Positions 1 through 9,904 of a DNA stretch of 64,000 nt are shown here, piece by piece (the first letter of the stretch is position 1; every line of letters begins with the position of its first letter). Under the pieces are notes generated by a model, which was given only the letters and a program-made list of their open reading frames with translations, did no database searches and was not told the origin of the DNA. The position numbers were made by a program, and so were the translations under genes. Source of the stretch: Harmonia axyridis (Eukaryota > Arthropoda > Insecta > Coleoptera > Coccinellidae); assembly GCF_914767665.1 (NCBI RefSeq), contig NC_059503.1, positions 54,888,352-54,952,351 of the forward strand. Direction: 5' to 3'.

Positions 1-296
1 AAAAAAATCAAAATGTAAACAGCTCCTTCTGGGTGTTGCAGTTCCTTTGTCAGTTTGACATCATGGCCAACCAATTCAATTAAACGAAAGCAATTCATAT
101 GACCTTCCTCAAGAAACAACCCCTCTAGAAAACCGAGTCAGACTCATCAAGATCCCTTTTTCCGAGACGGACCCTTCGCTTCCCTACGACATTTTTCCCG
201 TCATTAAACTCGCGTTTTTCCAGACATAAATTTTTCTCACGCTACAGCGTCGCTCGAACGGATGCTGCCCCCCGTTTTTTCCGTTTCTCAACCTAC

Positions 297-527
297 CTAT
301 TATTCGTTAAATGGTGCTTATTTCTCTCCACGCTCTCCCCCCGCTCGAAGGAGGCCTGGTGACTGGTTGGGGCGCTGTGGGAGATGGTCAGGGCGGTGTA
401 TTCTCTCGTCTGCGGGTAGCCCCCTGGGATCGGAGTGACGGTTGTGCGCCCCACCGCCGACGGTACTTCTGTCTTGGGTACCCAGGTAGTTTCCAGTATG
501 GGGGTGGGGGAGTTTGACGTCAGCGGA
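297..527 (-). CDS. Candidate internal exon, possibly next exon of the ERG-type K+ channel gene
   Basis: On the minus strand a 231-bp, markedly GC-rich segment is open throughout in one frame. A pyrimidine-rich acceptor ending CCACAG precedes it and a GTAGGT donor follows it. The encoded 76-77 residues are rich in Ser, Thr and Pro (for example PTPILETTWVPKTEV near the start) and I recognise no domain. The segment begins with one base of a split codon. That is exactly what the exon ending at 18026 needs, since that exon stops after two bases; the junction codon would be TGT (Cys). ERG-type channels have a poorly conserved linker at this point, so the content is compatible but not diagnostic. 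Base composition differs sharply from the AT-rich surroundings. It could instead belong to another gene or be a chance open stretch. Confidence 0.4.
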
Positions 528-3234
528 CTGTGGAAAACAGGGTTAAATTGTGAAATTATTACTTTACTGATCGAGAGAAAATTTGAATTTTTTTACACGT
601 TTTTTTCTCTTGATGATGATATACAGATTTGGAAAGAGAGAATATTCAATATTATTCAGGACAATACTCATGTTCCAGTGAAACACTGCAACCATAAAAA
701 CATCTCCGTGTTAAGATATGTTCTTTTTCAATGGCGAAGTGGTCTGGCTTGATAGTCGATGTCAAAATGTCGATAAGTAGTTGCTTTCTAATTGTGGGAT
801 GGGTTATAAGACCATCTTGGTTGAGAATGAGTACGATACGAAAATTTCATTCGATTGCATTCGAGGAATTCATTTCCTACAAATGAATGAAACATATAAT
901 TTCCTCTGTTAAAATGAGTTTTGAGATTATTTTTTCCATAATGGAAAACAACAACAAATTCTAAAAATTCTAGCCATAAAATGGTACATTGGTGGTCAAT
1001 TAATTGGAGGGATAATAAATTCATTCATTGTTGCCTCTGAAAAGTAGGCTGATAAATATGATTACAAAATTTGAAAAATATGTGTATTTATGAACATACA
1101 GTAATTGCAAGATGATAAACCACCAAAAACCATTACTGAAAATCGTCTGACAAAAGTGGATGAGTGTGCTGCTGTTGAAACAAGTGCATCTTGATGTATT
1201 TTCAAAAGAAATGTTTACCAATGTTATAATATTCGAATAAATCAAAAAAATTTTTACTAGGATAAAATAAAACGTAGGGAATTCTGTGAAAAGAGATACA
1301 AAAAGATAATGAAGATAGTACTTTTCTGAGCAATATCTTATTCACTGATCAGTCATAATTTTTTTTGAATTTTTTTCGGTTATATAATCTTTAATGGTAA
1401 GATATTGGTCTAGAGAGAATAAGTATCTAAGTATTTCTGTGCAGTATGCTCAAAAACTCCATGTTTGATAAAGAATACATCGCAGAGCCGTTTTTATCCA
1501 TTGTGAGGTAAATTACACCAACAGCTTTCACAAAATAAAATAATTTCTACAGTTCAAAAGCTTCCAATTGAGTTAGATGATGTTTATTTTTATCAGGACG
1601 TCTGCCATAACGCAAGAATAGTCACACAATATCTTAGTAACCCTTTTTTGCCGTTTCTAACGATAATGGCCCCTCAGATCATTAGATTCACCACTCAAAT
1701 ATTTTTTGTTTTGGGATATCTGAAAAATTTGGCTTATGAGCAGGAAATTGATGATCCCCACTTCGCCATTGAAAGAGAACACTCAATTTTTCGATATCGT
1801 ATCACTTAGAAGTTTCGATTGTACCACTGTTCCAATTGGCCAATTGTCTCGAATAACCTTGAATATGTAATTTGTATACAATGTGGTTAAAGACTGATTA
1901 TTCGTTATATTAATGATTGGAATTTCGAATTTTGAGACGGAAATGAATAATCCTTGTAAATAACTGTTCGTACGCCTACCCGGCCTTTGTCGCAAACTGA
2001 ATGACCCTCGAAAGGAAAGACATGATAACTTGTTGTTAAAGGGCATATTCCGACTGAGCATTCCGTAGTTATAGTAAGAAATTTCGTTTTCTTGATAATT
2101 TCAAAAATTCATATTTTCTCGAGATGATATTTTGAGTTTAGATGTAAAAAAAAATCTTCGATAATTATCATATTTTCTGGAGGTTATAAATTTCTATTCT
2201 CATAAAATCTTTTACTTTTTCGTTGATCTTGGAGCACTGTTTATATGAATGGATCATGTGGTACTATAAATGATTCAACAAAGGTTCACTATTTAAGAAC
2301 TTATTTATAAATGGGCAGCCTGAAATAAAATAAGTTCCTGAATATTCTCCATCCTGTTTTTAATTCTCAAAATCTATACTCTGTTTAGAGATTGAATTTT
2401 CACAGCGATGTTCCATGAAATATTGTACTGAAGGCAAGCATTTAGAGAGAATGCATTGCCGTATACTATCCTATATTATCGGAATGAATAATTTAATGTT
2501 TTCTCGAACAGAGCCATAATTCATCATGCGCTCTAAACAGAATGCACCCCCATCGAGTGTGGAGCCATAAATTGTTTTGCATCTTCAACCATTGCAAGTT
2601 TCCAGTTGTATGGAATTTGTTTTTTGATCGAATGAAAACTCGAATTTCAACTGCCGTTTTATCCTTGAATTATATTTTTGATTCGAGATATAATTTTGAA
2701 ACACTATGTGAAAAAAAAACATTAACGGTCACACAGGGTGTTCAATTTTTCTTGGACGTATCCCAATTTTGTTTGTTGGGAAATCTATTTTTTTCACTAA
2801 TTGATTTCTACATAAAGAATTAAAGATGCTACATACCAACCATTACGTCGTTATGTTATTTTATTTCTGATCAAATATTATACATGAATTAGTCTCTTGA
2901 ATAGTATATCTGAAATGCACCAGTGATATATGTACAAGGCATGAACAACAGCTCATCAAATGAAAATTTGTGGGATTTTCCTCATTTCATATTAAATATA
3001 TTATTCCTTTATAACTTCGAAATAAGCTCAAACGAAGGCTGATGTTGGACAATAAGCCGCTTTCCATACGTATAGTGTATATTACTGGTCCATTTCATCT
3101 ATAGAGTCCGATAGAGTATTATTAGTATTTTATTAAATCGGGGTCGTTATGACTCTGTTATCCTAACGGGAACTGCGAACAAAATATATATATATTTTTT
3201 AACTCTATCTATTCATACAAACCCAGGAAGGCAT
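528..3234. other. AT-rich non-coding stretch, no gene seen
   Basis: About 2.7 kb of AT-rich sequence with only short open frames that lack family motifs, splice context or a continuous partner. I see no recognisable transposase or reverse-transcriptase residues, no clear terminal repeats and no RNA gene. If the exons at 297 and 18026 belong to one gene, this is intron sequence. Confidence 0.5.
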
Positions 3235-3900
3235 TCGATGCTGTTAACGAAACCTACGACATCCTTAGGAGCCTTCGTAAGTATCCAGAACTGACTATTC
3301 GATGTGAGTGATTTTTATGCCAGTCAGTCCCGAGCATTTGCACACTATGGGTTCGGCAGTTTCTGCCTCCTTTCCACACAGCCTGCAGATCTCATCTACA
3401 GACTTACCCATACGGTTTTCGCACCGGCAGTGACCTGTCAATAGTCCCTATTACCCGAAGCTCCAGGTATCTTTAGGAGCTCTTTGGTCTATATGGGTGA
3501 AGGCATCACAAATTTCTCTGCCTGAGCCAGACCCAGAGTATTCCTCCAGAGGGTTTTTCTATTGTCCTACCTCTAATGTCAGTACCAACAGGTGTTTACT
3601 TTTATGTCTTTTATACAAGTTCAATTGGCTTTACATTTCCTTCAATACAACAATGCCCCAGTAACCATAGTAGAGTTAGTTCATTACCTCTGACCAGTTG
3701 CTTTATGGTATTACGGCACTCCAACGTCAGCAGAGACCCCTGATCCAGGGACCCCATTGTGGCCTGGCTGTCAGTAGTGATGTAAATACGCGCCCCTTTG
3801 AGGTTTCTTTTGAGACACTCTTGGGCGTAAGTATAGACAGTTAGTGTCCGGTTTGCAATGACGCTATATCCGACAATTCCTAATGCACGAATTAGATTTT
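3235..3900 (-). pseudogene. R1/LOA-like LINE relic: RNase H domain and C-terminal zinc-knuckle region
   Basis: Read on the minus strand, this is a decayed copy of the 3' end of a non-LTR retrotransposon ORF2. The RNase H part carries a recognisable but broken WVPG-like helix region. It is followed by a C-terminal Cys/His cluster of the form CRLCG...E...CKC and a TGHCR-like segment. The same order and wording recur in the better-preserved copy at 48471-49525, which I used to recognise this one. Several frameshifts and stops interrupt it and the endonuclease and reverse-transcriptase parts are absent, as expected for a 5'-truncated dead insertion. It has no likely function now. Confidence 0.65.
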
Positions 3901-4259
3901 TTGCATATGTTTTATTTTCTTGTGTTTTGTTTTCTTAAGTTCATCTTGAAAGGAAGGAATTTGATATCAGGATATTCTCAAACGAGTTTGTTTTCGCTGA
4001 TGTTTGGATGGAATGAATCCCTGTAATTGCTATTTTTTATAAAAACCAAGTTGAATGTGAGTAACTAACCTCTTGAAAAGTTGTCATCACCGACTTTTTC
4101 AAGTTTTGACCTTTATTTTCGAGAATAATTCAGAATGTTTTACATGAGATTCTCTAGAAGAAGAAAATTTCTTAGCAACGTCATGAAGGAGCTCATTGTA
4201 GCACCAAAATATAGATATGCATAACCATTGGTTGTTTGAATTAAATGAATAATTTTGAC

Positions 4260-5499
4260 GAGTACCCAATTGAAGCTGGTTAGGTTAGATTAGGTTCTCT
4301 TCCGAGGTTAGCACCTTGTCGTGGTGGGAGGGCTGGTAGTAACTGCCTGCTGCAAAGTAGACAGTGAAACTAAGACTGATCAAAAAATGTGGCGTGGCTA
4401 ATCCCAGCCTGCTATATTCCTCATACCTCAACAATCCCGTGTTCCCCCAAACACTATATTTCTGCCAAACCTCACCTACCCCTAATAACATCCCCATATC
4501 TCTACCCCTCCAACCGACAGGTTCAAGCAGAACGAGAAGAGAAGTAGAGCAGCAGGGCGCAGAATTGACCAGAGGCCATAAAGGTTGGTGGAAATCATTG
4601 GCAGGTCTAGCAGAAGGAGACACAAGAGCCCGAGAAGAAAACAAGAAGAAGCCAACATTTGGCTGTGAGTACGTGGTAGAATTTAGGACCTTAAGTGTAA
4701 TTCTCGGTACACTATTCGAGGAGTAGCTATGACTTTAATGACCTCGAATCTTAGAAAACGAGGATAAAGAAAATGTATGTTAGTACTCTGCTCAACCCCA
4801 CTGGTCACAGTCGAAACTACTAAACTCCCTCTAAAAATATCCATCCTTATAATTTCCCTGCACAAACTGAGGCTGATCCTATGCTGTGAGGACTTAGGGT
4901 TTGCGTAAGTTGTGCAAGTACTCAAAGGTCACAAGAGGCGTTTCCTCGTGGAAGATAAAGTTCGAAGGGAGGAGGCTGGCCGACTAAGTCCTTGCATGGA
5001 ACTATTTCAGGCTTGAGTTCTGAAATCAGAGCTATGGGGGAAACCACGGAACGAGGGAGCTCATTGACGGGTAGTTGCCTCACGCTTTTTAGGCTACCTG
5101 TTGAATGGCTCTACCACCAGAAACGAATTGCTTCTATCTTATACCACACTCCCTAGAGTAGGGCAGCGTTACACAAAGACAGGCATTCCGCCGTACCAAA
5201 CCCTTGATGAGCCGGCTGCACTGAGGCTGAATGCGTACTTGGAACCTTTCTCTTCGGGTTCGGCGGAGGTGTAATGGAGGTTTTTAATGAGTATGCCTTT
5301 CAGGAGAGCCTAACACTACCCAAATGGTGCTGACAGGTGTTTTACACTTGTCGAGATTTGTTGGGTGTCCATAAGGTGGATTTCCCTCCATTAAAAAAAA
5401 GGTGAGATTAGGTTAGGAATTAGAGGAGGATTTCTCTCCATTAAAAAAAAGGTGAGATTAGGTTAGGAATTAGAGGAGTATCCAATTCAAGCTGGTTAG
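4260..5499 (+). mobile_element. Unclassified non-LTR-like insertion with 24-bp target-site duplication
   Basis: A 24-base sequence at 4260-4283 (starting GAGTACCCAATT) recurs at 5476-5499 with two mismatches. It brackets a ~1.2-kb insert, the signature of target-primed insertion by a LINE or SINE. The insert opens with a CACCTTGTCGTGGTGGGAGG block, typical of 5' regions of some insect non-LTR elements. It is richer in GC than its surroundings and ends with A-rich, tandemly duplicated sequence. An open frame at 4364-4726 gives a 120-residue protein with a basic, Arg/Glu-rich middle but no endonuclease or reverse-transcriptase motif. I read it as an internally deleted or non-autonomous element, and the family is unresolved. 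Confidence 0.6.
5378..5477 (+). repeat. Two tandem 50-bp units at the 3' end of the 4.3-5.5 kb insert
   Basis: Two consecutive 50-bp units (5378-5427 and 5428-5477) are identical except for one base. Each contains an eight-A run followed by AGATTAGGTTAGGAATTAG. They sit directly before the right-hand target duplication, so they form the tail of the inserted element. Tail duplication like this can arise during reverse transcription of non-LTR elements. Confidence 0.85.
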
Positions 5500-6245
5500 T
5501 TTAGAAGTTACTTTTTGTAGATATATTATTTTGTACATACACATTGAATAATCTTGGTTAAATAACTCATTCGGGAAGAACACTTTTCAATGAAAGTCTC
5601 ACTTTACAATGCATTCAAATACAAGGACTTAATTCAAATAAATATAGAAAAAGGAAATTTAGAATGCAAATATTACAAAAATATATAGAATAAACTTTTC
5701 GAGCGCAAATATAGCAAAGTATTACCTATTTTAGCTTCTAAGCTGTGTAATTTGTATTGGGAGACGGGAGTGTATTCAAATCATCGAAGAATCATATAAA
5801 ATCTCCAAACAAACCTTTCCATATCACCATCGCTCAACCATCGATTATTAATCTGTCGGGGAAATCCCTTATCGAGAAATTTGAATTCCATTCTCACCCA
5901 CGAACTTCACTGAATTCAGAACTTTCGATAATCAAATCATGTAATGATAGTAATAAACGAAGAACAGGTTATTTCATCTCCATACGCATCGCATGGACCA
6001 AATATTTACTCTAGAATCACGTTTATTTTTAACGATAAACCGCTTTTGTCCGCAAAAATGAATTAATCTCATTTTATGATATCGCGCCATAATAAATTCA
6101 TTTGCGAAACAATAACAAGTCGAGTAGGTAAACCATCACATTTTCGAAACGCTCCAAAGACCGACCTTCGACGAATTATTCGAACTATTTTTAGTTCAAA
6201 ACTCGATTTTTAATCATAGAAGATTCTGCGATTGAATAATTGAGT
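5500..6245. other. Non-coding AT-rich stretch
   Basis: No gene, terminal repeat or RNA structure recognised. An 85-codon open frame at 5757-6014 has no family motif and is probably chance. Confidence 0.5.
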
Positions 6246-6830
6246 CTAATGGGTGCTTTTTAGAAGCTCGAGTACTTCAAATAATAATACAAGAGAGAAA
6301 TATTGTTAAAACGAATTTTTATCATTGTAATCTGGTAGATAATTTTATAGCCTTTACTTTTTAAATATGATTTCCGGCATATGTCCGACGCGGCTACGAG
6401 TTACATAGTCCATTCGATCAGTTCAATTTTTCACTATTTTCTCCAATAAATCTGGCCGTCACTGGTGACCTGAATATTGGCATTCCAATGCTTCAAGAGT
6501 TGCTGGTTTTAAACCAATGATTTGAAATAGCCTAATTAAAAGTAATCGAGAGGCTTCAAGTCACACGAACGAAGGGGTCAGTTAACAGGACCATTTCTGG
6601 AAACAATGTTGTCACCAAATTGATTCAGCAATAACTTGATGGTTAAGCATGCTATGGCGTAGTAAGGCATGTTGCGCTGTCGTATTGGAACCGTTTGTTG
6701 TCAATGTTTAACTGATTGATTTTTGGAAAAAAAATCAGTCAACATGGCTCGATAGCGCTCGCCATTCATTTCGAAAGAAATAAGGACCGATGATGCAGCC
6801 AGCGTGTAGACTGCACCAAACAGTCTATTA

Positions 6831-8555
6831 TACAGGGTGGTCCAACTAAAACTTTAAAATGAAAATTTGGAAAATCTCTCGGACCCGACTTCGAGGGGAA
6901 CATCTCATTCGCTCTGTGCGAAAAATAGCGGCTTCATTTAACGAACAACATCCAGAAAAAAATGTATCCGCTGCTTACGTCGAGCAACTGGTTGCTAAAT
7001 TTGACGCTACTCGTTCAGTCTCAAACAAAAAGAGGGTGCATGAAAGGGACGAAGCGAGGGATGAAGCCGAGGATGTGGCTGTCTTAGGTCATGTAGCAAA
7101 GGATCTGACCTTGAATAAGAGGAAATTGTACGATTTATCTGCTGTTTCACGCACAACAATCATGGGAATCCTGAAACAATATAATATATTCCATCCTTCC
7201 ATCCTTATAAGACACGATTGGTTCGGGAACTGAATGAGAACGATCTCCATCGCCGAATCCAGTCCTGTGGCGTTATTAGTGAAATGATTTACGGTAATCT
7301 AAACTACATGTTCGATATCTGTTTTTCGGACGAGTGTACATTTTACCTTAACGGCATTGTGAATCGGCATAATCTCGGTGTTGATCTGGTGAAAATCCAA
7401 GATTATTTCGCGAGGTGCATACTCAGCATCCCCAAAAATTGAATTTTTGGGCGGGTATTTATGGAAATCACATAATCGGCCTTTTTTATATTTATAATAT
7501 CACTTGCCAAATTTATTCAGATCTATTGGAAAACACTATTTATCCAACCCTCATGCAAATTTGTCAGTATCATCTTTCAGAGCTGAACTCAGGGATGTAG
7601 TTTATAGGGATCAGTGCGAGCTCAGTAATCAGTAATTCTCTCTTTTTTTTTTGTCATATGACTCATATATAATTAAATTTCGAAACTAAAAAGTTATGGA
7701 AATTTTTTCTTTGTGTTACGTTATTTTTTTTCTTTTTCAATCATTATTGTCTCGAGATGTATAAGGCTTTTTTTCATATATTTCTCGTCAGGCTTTGAGT
7801 GGAAGAGCAGGGGTGTATGGATTCATCACCATCTGAACTCCGCCCTGTGATTGATTTTTTCTGATATTTTTTCTGGAATTGTAATATTTTAATTCTCTTG
7901 AATGAAGGCATTATTATTATTATTGGAGAAAGCAGAAGACCATCAATTCATCAAATTCCCAACAAGATGGCGCACCACCTCATTTCGTTAAGCGGTGCGT
8001 CAGTTCTTAGATAAAAATTTTCCTCCTCGCCGGGATTGGAAGAAGGAGGACATATTAATTGGCCACCCAGATTTAATCTGGCACAATTGAACTTTTTTCT
8101 ATGAGGTCATCTGAAATCCAAGATTAACGCTACCCAGCTTGAGTTACTGGATGATTTGCGAACTCAGATAATCAATGATTGTCGTCAAATTACACCAGAA
8201 ATCTTGAATAATGTATGTGAACGTTTTTAGCTAAACTTACATTCCTGCACGGAAGTTAATGGTGCCAATATCCAGCATTTAATGAACCAATCACAAAAGT
8301 AAGTACTTTTTCATTATTCAACCTTTTCGTTTTCGATGAAAATGTTGAAGCGAAATTTCAGGATCAAATAGAACTCGATAAGATCTTCAAAATGAAGTAT
8401 CGCAAAACCCTTCATCCCTATTCAAAATCAAAAGGTTGTACGGTGATGCGAAAAGCGGAAAAGTTGTTCCCTTTCGAATCAGAAATTGACGGGCCCGAGC
8501 GATTTTTCATATTTTTATTATCAAGGTGTTAAGTTTTCGTTGAACCTCACTGTAT
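6831..8555 (+). mobile_element. Mariner/IS630-like element with ~25-bp inverted ends, degenerate
   Basis: The left end begins CAGGGTGGTCCAACTAAAAC after a TA, and the right end (8531-8555) is its imperfect inverted copy. Between them lie plus-strand transposase pieces in three frames. At 6859-7233 there is a helix-turn-helix-like N-terminus with the family pattern ...LV..F..T.SV.NKKR. At 7218-7600 follow FSDECTFYLNG (first catalytic Asp) and KLNFWAGIYGNHIIG. At about 7961-8240 come the QQDGAPPHFV region and the PP.SPDLTPL-type third Asp region. About 350 bp of unrelated sequence separates the last two parts, making the element ~1.7 kb instead of the usual ~1.3 kb. It is non-functional. Confidence 0.8.
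7605..7935 (+). mobile_element. Possible LINE/SINE 3' fragment inserted in the mariner transposase
   Basis: This ~330-bp stretch interrupts the mariner reading frame and ends in ATTATTATTATTATT (about 7911-7926) just where transposase sequence resumes. A short trinucleotide tail is the usual 3' end of several insect non-LTR elements and SINEs. No coding motif remains and target duplications are not clear, so the assignment rests on position and tail only. Confidence 0.35.
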
Positions 8556-8749
8556 ATATATGTTGACCGTAAAATAGACGAAGTGCTCTATGAACTTCGC
8601 TATAGATTTATTCTTTTCAAAATTAGTTTCCACAATTTGGGAGCGTTGTTCTGGCGTTAAACCATTCATGATGAGTTGTCAAACCTTACTGAAAGAAATA
8701 TCAAAACAGTTTGACATTCTCAACTGCCAAACCATAGACAACAACCAAG

Positions 8750-9529
8750 GGCGTAGATCTTTTTTATCTAGGGGGGGAATCGAAAAAGTTTTTTTTTGAC
8801 GACAACGTTTACTCATATTTGTAATGTGAGAAAAAGAAGTTTGATAACGAAGTTTGGACCAAATTACTCGAAATAATTTTTTTATCACCAATTCGGTTGC
8901 TCTCATCTTATACTGCAAATTTCTAAATGAGAGTTTCGGAGGAAAATGAAGAAAAAAATCAGACACACTTCCACAAAAAATTTCACTCCGTGGATTCGCT
9001 TTCAAAATTAGCATATTGCATGATGAAAACTTCAAAATGGAATATCTATGGTCAATTCAAATTGAATATCTTGTGGAGGGAAAGTTCTATGACAAAAACT
9101 TCAACTTTAAAACCTTTATCTCAAAAACAAAGTGTGCGGGGAATCGTGTAACAGGACTTTTTTTTTCTTGAAATGATCCGAGAAATCTCTCATTTTCATT
9201 TATACCTCCAATTGAGGAACACCGTGTGTCAATTCAAAACTGATGTCTTCACAAATAAATTGCAATTTGAATTAAACACAATAAATTCCAGACAATTTTT
9301 TATGCGAAGTACTCAGTTCAGTTTTTTGATAACTACAGTATTGAAATTTTGTGACGAGAATGATACAAAAAACCGAAAACAACGGGTAAGTGTATACCGA
9401 TGACGAATGCAAAAATCACTGTTGGCAAATAAGAGGCCGACAAAGAGGACAGATAAAAGAAAATAATAAACATTGGACATAGACGTGCTTGTAGTGCAAT
9501 GAAAGTACTCATCTTGAAAGCGATAATAA
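8750..9529. repeat. Composite repeat, left part of the site that received the LINE
   Basis: The segment 9340-9529 is closely similar in direct orientation to about 30555-30738. The segment 8985-9250 resembles 27880-28160 and 29350-29540. The segment 8750-8920 is the inverted counterpart of about 30190-30350. The continuation of the 30.7-kb copy is found here only after the LINE, from 14495 to about 14640. The repeat has no coding capacity and contains CACCCTGTA-type motifs common to terminal ends in this window. Its family is unknown. Confidence 0.7.
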
Positions 9530-9904
9530 TATATAATAATAATATAATAATATAATGTTTATTCACTATAAACATCAAAAAAAAAATTACAGAGGTATCC
9601 ATTTCGTAAAATATTAACCTGTGCGTAATTATAAATAAAAGGTTTTTCTAAAATATTTGAAGAAATATACATTATTTTTAATATTTAAATTAGAAGTGAA
9701 TTCTTTCCATCCAGTCAATATTGCTTCGCGTTCTAGTTCATGTCACTTCCGGGTAAAAGTCCAATCGGGTGGGTTTCCAAGATCCATTCTAGGTGAACAT
9801 ATTTCAGGGGTGAGGTCCAATCGGTAGGTAGGTGTCCATATTCGGGTTCATCAAATGTCGCAAAATGTAAGTCTTAATTTCATTATTTTTTTTTTATTTA
9901 TTTT

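Larger units (their letters stand above)
6246..8745 (-). mobile_element. Mariner relic (DD41D-like), split by a second mariner
   Basis: Two minus-strand segments, 6246-6830 and about 8557-8745, are parts of one mariner-like element. The first holds a terminal GGGTGCTTTTTAGA end and the C-terminal half of a transposase, with TVWC..L.AG.IIGPYFF, a QDSATC-like second catalytic Asp region and a decayed PPRS.DLTPLDY third Asp region. The second segment continues with the upstream part, matching the copy at 45860-45960 almost word for word. The other mariner (6831-8555) sits between them. About 130 bp expected at the junction are missing, so insertion was accompanied or followed by a deletion. Frameshifts and stops make it inactive. 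Confidence 0.75.

Noticed and set aside
4364..4726. 120-codon frame as a LINE ORF1
   Set aside because: Low-complexity basic protein without coiled coil, RRM or CCHC motif, and frames of similar size overlap on the opposite strand.
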